DNA of 16,604 nt from Oscillospiraceae bacterium. Lineage in GTDB: Bacteria; Bacillota; Clostridia; Oscillospirales; Ruminococcaceae. The stretch spans positions 1 through 16,604 of the forward strand of contig CAAGDT010000078.1 of NCBI GenBank assembly GCA_900768675.1, read 5' to 3'. This document shows, in pieces, positions 13,378 through 16,604 of this stretch. The position numbers and the translations under genes were made by a program. The notes beneath the pieces are model-generated. The model was not told the origin of the DNA. It searched no databases and was given only the letters and a program-made list of their open reading frames with translations. Positions within the stretch are counted from its first letter, which is position 1. Every line of letters starts with the position of its first letter.

Positions 13378-14481
13378 ATGGATTTTACAAATTCAAAAAA
13401 AGCATTCCTGATTTTAGCCGACGGAACGGTTTTTGAAGGAAAATCCTTTGGAGCGACCGGAACGGTAATCGGTGAAATTGTATTCACAACGGCTATGGTG
13501 GGCTATCAGGAGACACTTACAGACCCCAGCTACTGCGGTCAGATTGTAACCCAGACCTTCCCGCTTATCGGAAACTACGGTACCAACGACGAGGACTACG
13601 AATCAACAGGAAGCGTTGTTAAGGGCTATATTGTAAGAGAGCACTGCGAAGAGCCTTCAAATTTCAGAAGCAGATATACAATAAACGATTTCCTTAAGCA
13701 GCACGGCATAATCGGTCTTTACGACATTGATACCCGCCGCCTTACCCGTATAATCCGTGAAAAGGGTGTTATGAACGGTATGATTACCAACGAGGAGAAT
13801 GTTAATTTTGAGGAGGCAGTCCGCAAGGTTAACGAGTATCAGATTGGCGAGGTAGTTCCCCTTGTTTCTGTTAAGGAAAAGCAGGAATTTATGGCAATCA
13901 ACGGAAAGTACAAAGTTGCTCTTATCGACTACGGCAACAAGCATAACATAAGGCGTGAGCTTTTAAAGAGAGACTGCGACGTTACGATTTTCCCCTACGA
14001 TGTTACAGCAGAGGAAATCAAGGCATTCAAGCCTGACGGAATTATGCTTTCCAACGGCCCCGGAGACCCCTCCGTAAACGTGAAATCCATTCAGACTCTG
14101 AGAGATCTTATCCCCGAACAGATACCCACCTTCGGAATCTGCCTTGGTCATCAGCTTTTAGCTCTTGCAAACGGTGCAAGAACAATGAAGCTGAAATACG
14201 GACACAGAGGCGCAAATCAGCCTGTTATCGACCTTGAAATAGACAGAACCTTTATTACGTCCCAGAACCACGGCTATGCGGTTATCGGCGATACAGTCCC
14301 CGTCACCGCAGGTAAGGTAAGCCACATCAACGGAAACGACAAGACCTGCGAGGGCGTTCACTACACAAACGCTCCCGCATTCACAGTGCAGTTCCACCCC
14401 GAAGCTTGCGGAGGCCCGCAGGATACTGCATATCTTTTCGATAGATTTATCAAGATGATGGAGGATGCAAAATGCCGTTAA
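13378..14481 (+). CDS. carA: Carbamoyl-phosphate synthase small subunit (CarA)
   Basis: CarA is the glutamine amidotransferase subunit of carbamoyl-phosphate synthetase. It hydrolyses glutamine and passes ammonia to CarB, making carbamoyl phosphate for pyrimidines and arginine. From 13378 it is 367 aa, full length. The N-terminal domain begins AFLILADGTVFEGKSFG (9-25). The class I glutaminase domain carries GICLGHQ with nucleophile Cys255, GHRGANQPV (275-283), TSQNHGY (294-300) and FHPEACGG with His340 and Glu342 completing the triad. The ATG at 13366 is a less likely alternative. The gene overlaps carB by 10 nt. Its place in the pyr cluster suggests a pyrimidine-specific role. Confidence 0.97.
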   Translation: MDFTNSKKAFLILADGTVFEGKSFGATGTVIGEIVFTTAMVGYQETLTDPSYCGQIVTQTFPLIGNYGTNDEDYESTGSVVKGYIVREHCEEPSNFRSRYTINDFLKQHGIIGLYDIDTRRLTRIIREKGVMNGMITNEENVNFEEAVRKVNEYQIGEVVPLVSVKEKQEFMAINGKYKVALIDYGNKHNIRRELLKRDCDVTIFPYDVTAEEIKAFKPDGIMLSNGPGDPSVNVKSIQTLRDLIPEQIPTFGICLGHQLLALANGARTMKLKYGHRGANQPVIDLEIDRTFITSQNHGYAVIGDTVPVTAGKVSHINGNDKTCEGVHYTNAPAFTVQFHPEACGGPQDTAYLFDRFIKMMEDAKCR

Positions 14482-16604
14482 GAAGCGATATTAAGAAAGT
14501 TCTGGTTATCGGCTCAGGCCCTATCGTAATCGGTCAGGCTGCCGAGTTCGACTATGCAGGCACACAGGCCTGCCGTGCATTAAAGCAGGAGGGACTTGAG
14601 GTTGTTCTCGTAAACTCAAACCCTGCAACAATTATGACAGACAAGCACATGGCGGACAGAATCTATATCGAGCCGCTTACCCTTGACTGCGTAAAGAGAA
14701 TTATAAAGATTGAAAAGCCCGACAGTATCCTTTCAACCCTCGGCGGTCAGACAGGTCTTACCCTTTCTATGCAGCTTGCTGAGGAGGGCTTCCTTGCTGA
14801 AAATAACGTAAAATTACTTGGCGCTAACCCTGAAACTATCCATAAGGCAGAGGACAGACAGGCGTTCAAGGATACAATGGAGGAGATAGGTCAGCCCTGT
14901 ATTCCTTCAAAGGTTGTTGAAACCCTTGAGGACGCAATCGACTTTACCGAAAACGACATCGGCTACCCCGTAATTATTCGTCCTGCCTTTACCCTTGGCG
15001 GAACAGGCGGCGGTATTGCCCACAATTATGATGAGCTGCACGAAATTGCAACCAACGGCTTACGACTTTCTCCTATTCATCAGATTCTTGTTGAAAAGTG
15101 TATTGCAGGCTGGAAGGAAATCGAGTTCGAGGTAATCCGCGACGCAAAGGACAACGTTATTACCGTCTGCTCAATGGAAAACTTCGACCCCGTAGGCGTT
15201 CACACAGGCGACAGTATAGTAGTTGCACCTGCTGTAACCCTTTCCAACAGGGAATACCAGATGCTGCGTACTGCTGCACTTAAAATAGTACAGGCTCTTA
15301 AGGTTGAGGGCGGCTGTAACTGCCAGTTCGCACTTAAACCCGACTCTTTCGAGTACGCTGTAATCGAGGTAAACCCCAGAGTTTCCCGTTCCTCTGCTCT
15401 TGCATCAAAGGCAACAGGCTACCCGATAGCTAAGGTTGCCACAAGAATTGCAATCGGCTACTCCCTTGACGAAATCGTAAATCAGGTTACAGGCAAGACC
15501 TTTGCCTGCTTTGAGCCTGCAATCGACTACCTTGTTGTAAAGTTCCCGAAGTGGCCCTTTGATAAGTTCGTTTACGCTAAGAAGACCCTTGGCACACAGA
15601 TGAAGGCGACAGGCGAGATAATGTCCATAGGTCCCAGCTTTGAAGCGGCTATGATTAAGGCGGTCCGTTCAATCGAGCTTGGTATGGACACCCTCACAAA
15701 GCCCGCTTTCACAAAGCTTACCGACGAGGAAGTTGAAAAGAAGCTGTACGACGTTGACGTTGACCGCTGCTTCTGCGTTTTTGAGGCTCTTAAGCGTGGA
15801 ATTTCAGTTGAAAAAATCAACGAAATCACACAGATTGACAAGTGGTTTATCTGCAAGCTCAAAAATCTCGTTGAGCTTGAAGCATGGCTTGCCGACGGAA
15901 AGCTTACACAGGAAAAGTACAATATGGCGAAGAAATACTGCTATCTTGACAAGTCCATTGAAAAGCTTTCGGGTCAGTCAATCGAGGAATGCGGCATAAA
16001 GAAAAAGACCGCGGTTTATAAGATGGTTGATACCTGCGCTGCTGAGTTCTCCGCAGAAACACCTTATTTCTACAGCACCTTTGACGATGAAAACGAGGCT
16101 GCTGAGTTTATCGCCCAGCATCCCACTGATAAGAAGAAGGTTATAGTTTTCGGTTCAGGTCCTATCAGAATCGGTCAGGGTATCGAGTTCGACTACTGCT
16201 CCGTTCACTGCGTATGGGCGCTTAAGGAAATGGGCTACGAGGCAATTATCTGCAACAATAACCCCGAAACCGTTTCCACCGACTTTGATACAGGCGACAG
16301 ACTTTACTTCGACCCCCTCACCTTTGAGGACGTTGACGCACTTCTTGCAACAGAAAAGCCCTACGGCGTAGTTGTCCAGTTCGGCGGTCAGACTGCAATC
16401 AAGCTTACCAAGCACTTGCAGGAGGTAGGCGCAAACATTCTCGGTACTTCTGCTGAAAGCATTGACGCAGCGGAGGACAGAGAGCTGTTTGACGAGCTGC
16501 TTGAAAAGTGCGGAATACCCCGTCCCTCCGGCGAAACCGTTTTTTCTACCGAGGAAGCTCTTAAGGTTGCAGGAAGACTTGGCTACCCCGTACTTCTGCG
16601 TCCC
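14472..16604 (+). CDS. carB: Carbamoyl-phosphate synthase large subunit (CarB), 3' end outside window
   Basis: CarB builds carbamoyl phosphate from bicarbonate, two ATP and the ammonia delivered by CarA. The frame is open from ATG 14472 to the window end, giving 711 codons of an expected ~1070. The N-terminal half begins KKVLVIGSGPIVIGQAAEFDYAGTQACRAL (8-37) and has the first ATP-grasp loop FTLGGTGGG (173-181), followed by EVNPRVSRSSALASKATGYPIAK. The second, internally duplicated half opens at KKVIVFGSGPIRIGQGIEFDY (from about 555; GSGPIRIGQG at 561-570). The window stops just inside the second ATP-grasp domain, so the allosteric C-terminus cannot be judged. Start overlaps the carA stop by 10 nt, typical of coupled subunits. 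Confidence 0.97.
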   Translation, partial: MPLRSDIKKVLVIGSGPIVIGQAAEFDYAGTQACRALKQEGLEVVLVNSNPATIMTDKHMADRIYIEPLTLDCVKRIIKIEKPDSILSTLGGQTGLTLSMQLAEEGFLAENNVKLLGANPETIHKAEDRQAFKDTMEEIGQPCIPSKVVETLEDAIDFTENDIGYPVIIRPAFTLGGTGGGIAHNYDELHEIATNGLRLSPIHQILVEKCIAGWKEIEFEVIRDAKDNVITVCSMENFDPVGVHTGDSIVVAPAVTLSNREYQMLRTAALKIVQALKVEGGCNCQFALKPDSFEYAVIEVNPRVSRSSALASKATGYPIAKVATRIAIGYSLDEIVNQVTGKTFACFEPAIDYLVVKFPKWPFDKFVYAKKTLGTQMKATGEIMSIGPSFEAAMIKAVRSIELGMDTLTKPAFTKLTDEEVEKKLYDVDVDRCFCVFEALKRGISVEKINEITQIDKWFICKLKNLVELEAWLADGKLTQEKYNMAKKYCYLDKSIEKLSGQSIEECGIKKKTAVYKMVDTCAAEFSAETPYFYSTFDDENEAAEFIAQHPTDKKKVIVFGSGPIRIGQGIEFDYCSVHCVWALKEMGYEAIICNNNPETVSTDFDTGDRLYFDPLTFEDVDALLATEKPYGVVVQFGGQTAIKLTKHLQEVGANILGTSAESIDAAEDRELFDELLEKCGIPRPSGETVFSTEEALKVAGRLGYPVLLRP

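Noticed and set aside
1..16604. CRISPR arrays, tRNA or rRNA genes, phage or toxin-antitoxin modules
   Set aside because: I looked for regularly spaced repeats, cloverleaf-like segments and typical accessory proteins on both strands and saw none.

Overview
The window is a compact, mostly plus-strand stretch of core metabolic and housekeeping genes. It looks like a Firmicutes (Clostridia) chromosome, most likely of the Ruminococcaceae/Oscillospirales. This is inferred from the order murB-rapZ-whiA-dnaE-pfkA, strong AGGAGG-type ribosome binding sites, sigma-A promoters, the Gram-positive regulator WhiA, an ECF-type folate transporter subunit and a tetrahydrofolate (THF) riboswitch closely resembling those of Clostridia. 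No phage, CRISPR, toxin-antitoxin, tRNA or rRNA gene was seen. Both window ends cut through genes: a PHP-family hydrolase on the left and carB on the right.

Layout. (1) 1-1680: the 3' part of a YcdX-like PHP hydrolase, then a ROK-family glucokinase, then a hairpin terminator. (2) 1700-7812: murB, rapZ, whiA and dnaE, tightly packed (12 nt gap, 28 nt gap, then a 1-nt overlap), so probably one operon joining cell-wall precursor synthesis, the RapZ signalling ATPase, the WhiA division/sporulation-type regulator and replication. (3) 7836-8894: pfkA behind its own sigma-A promoter (TTGACG-17-TACAAT). (4) 8895-9340: a gene-free stretch holding a ~176-bp palindromic, MITE-like element and, 2 nt after it, a THF-I riboswitch with a complex expression platform. 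(5) 9341-10850: folT (folate ECF transporter S component) and proC, ending at a strong terminator. (6) 10941-16604: a well-formed promoter (TTGAAA-17-TATAAT) followed by the pyrimidine operon pyrC-pyrF-carA-carB, which runs off the window.

Functionally the right half is de novo pyrimidine synthesis: CarAB makes carbamoyl phosphate, PyrC closes the dihydroorotate ring and PyrF makes UMP. The ATCase and dihydroorotate dehydrogenase genes are not in the window. Glucokinase and phosphofructokinase supply upper glycolysis. FolT supplies folate, with expression apparently sensed through THF.

The genes themselves are ordinary. The points worth a second look are non-coding: the THF riboswitch and its mutually exclusive downstream hairpins, the placement of proC behind it, the palindromic element abutting the riboswitch, an attenuator-like stretch before murB, and palindromes at the pfkA and pyrC promoters. 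I found no convincing new multi-gene system. All functional calls rest on motif recognition by eye; no database search was run.
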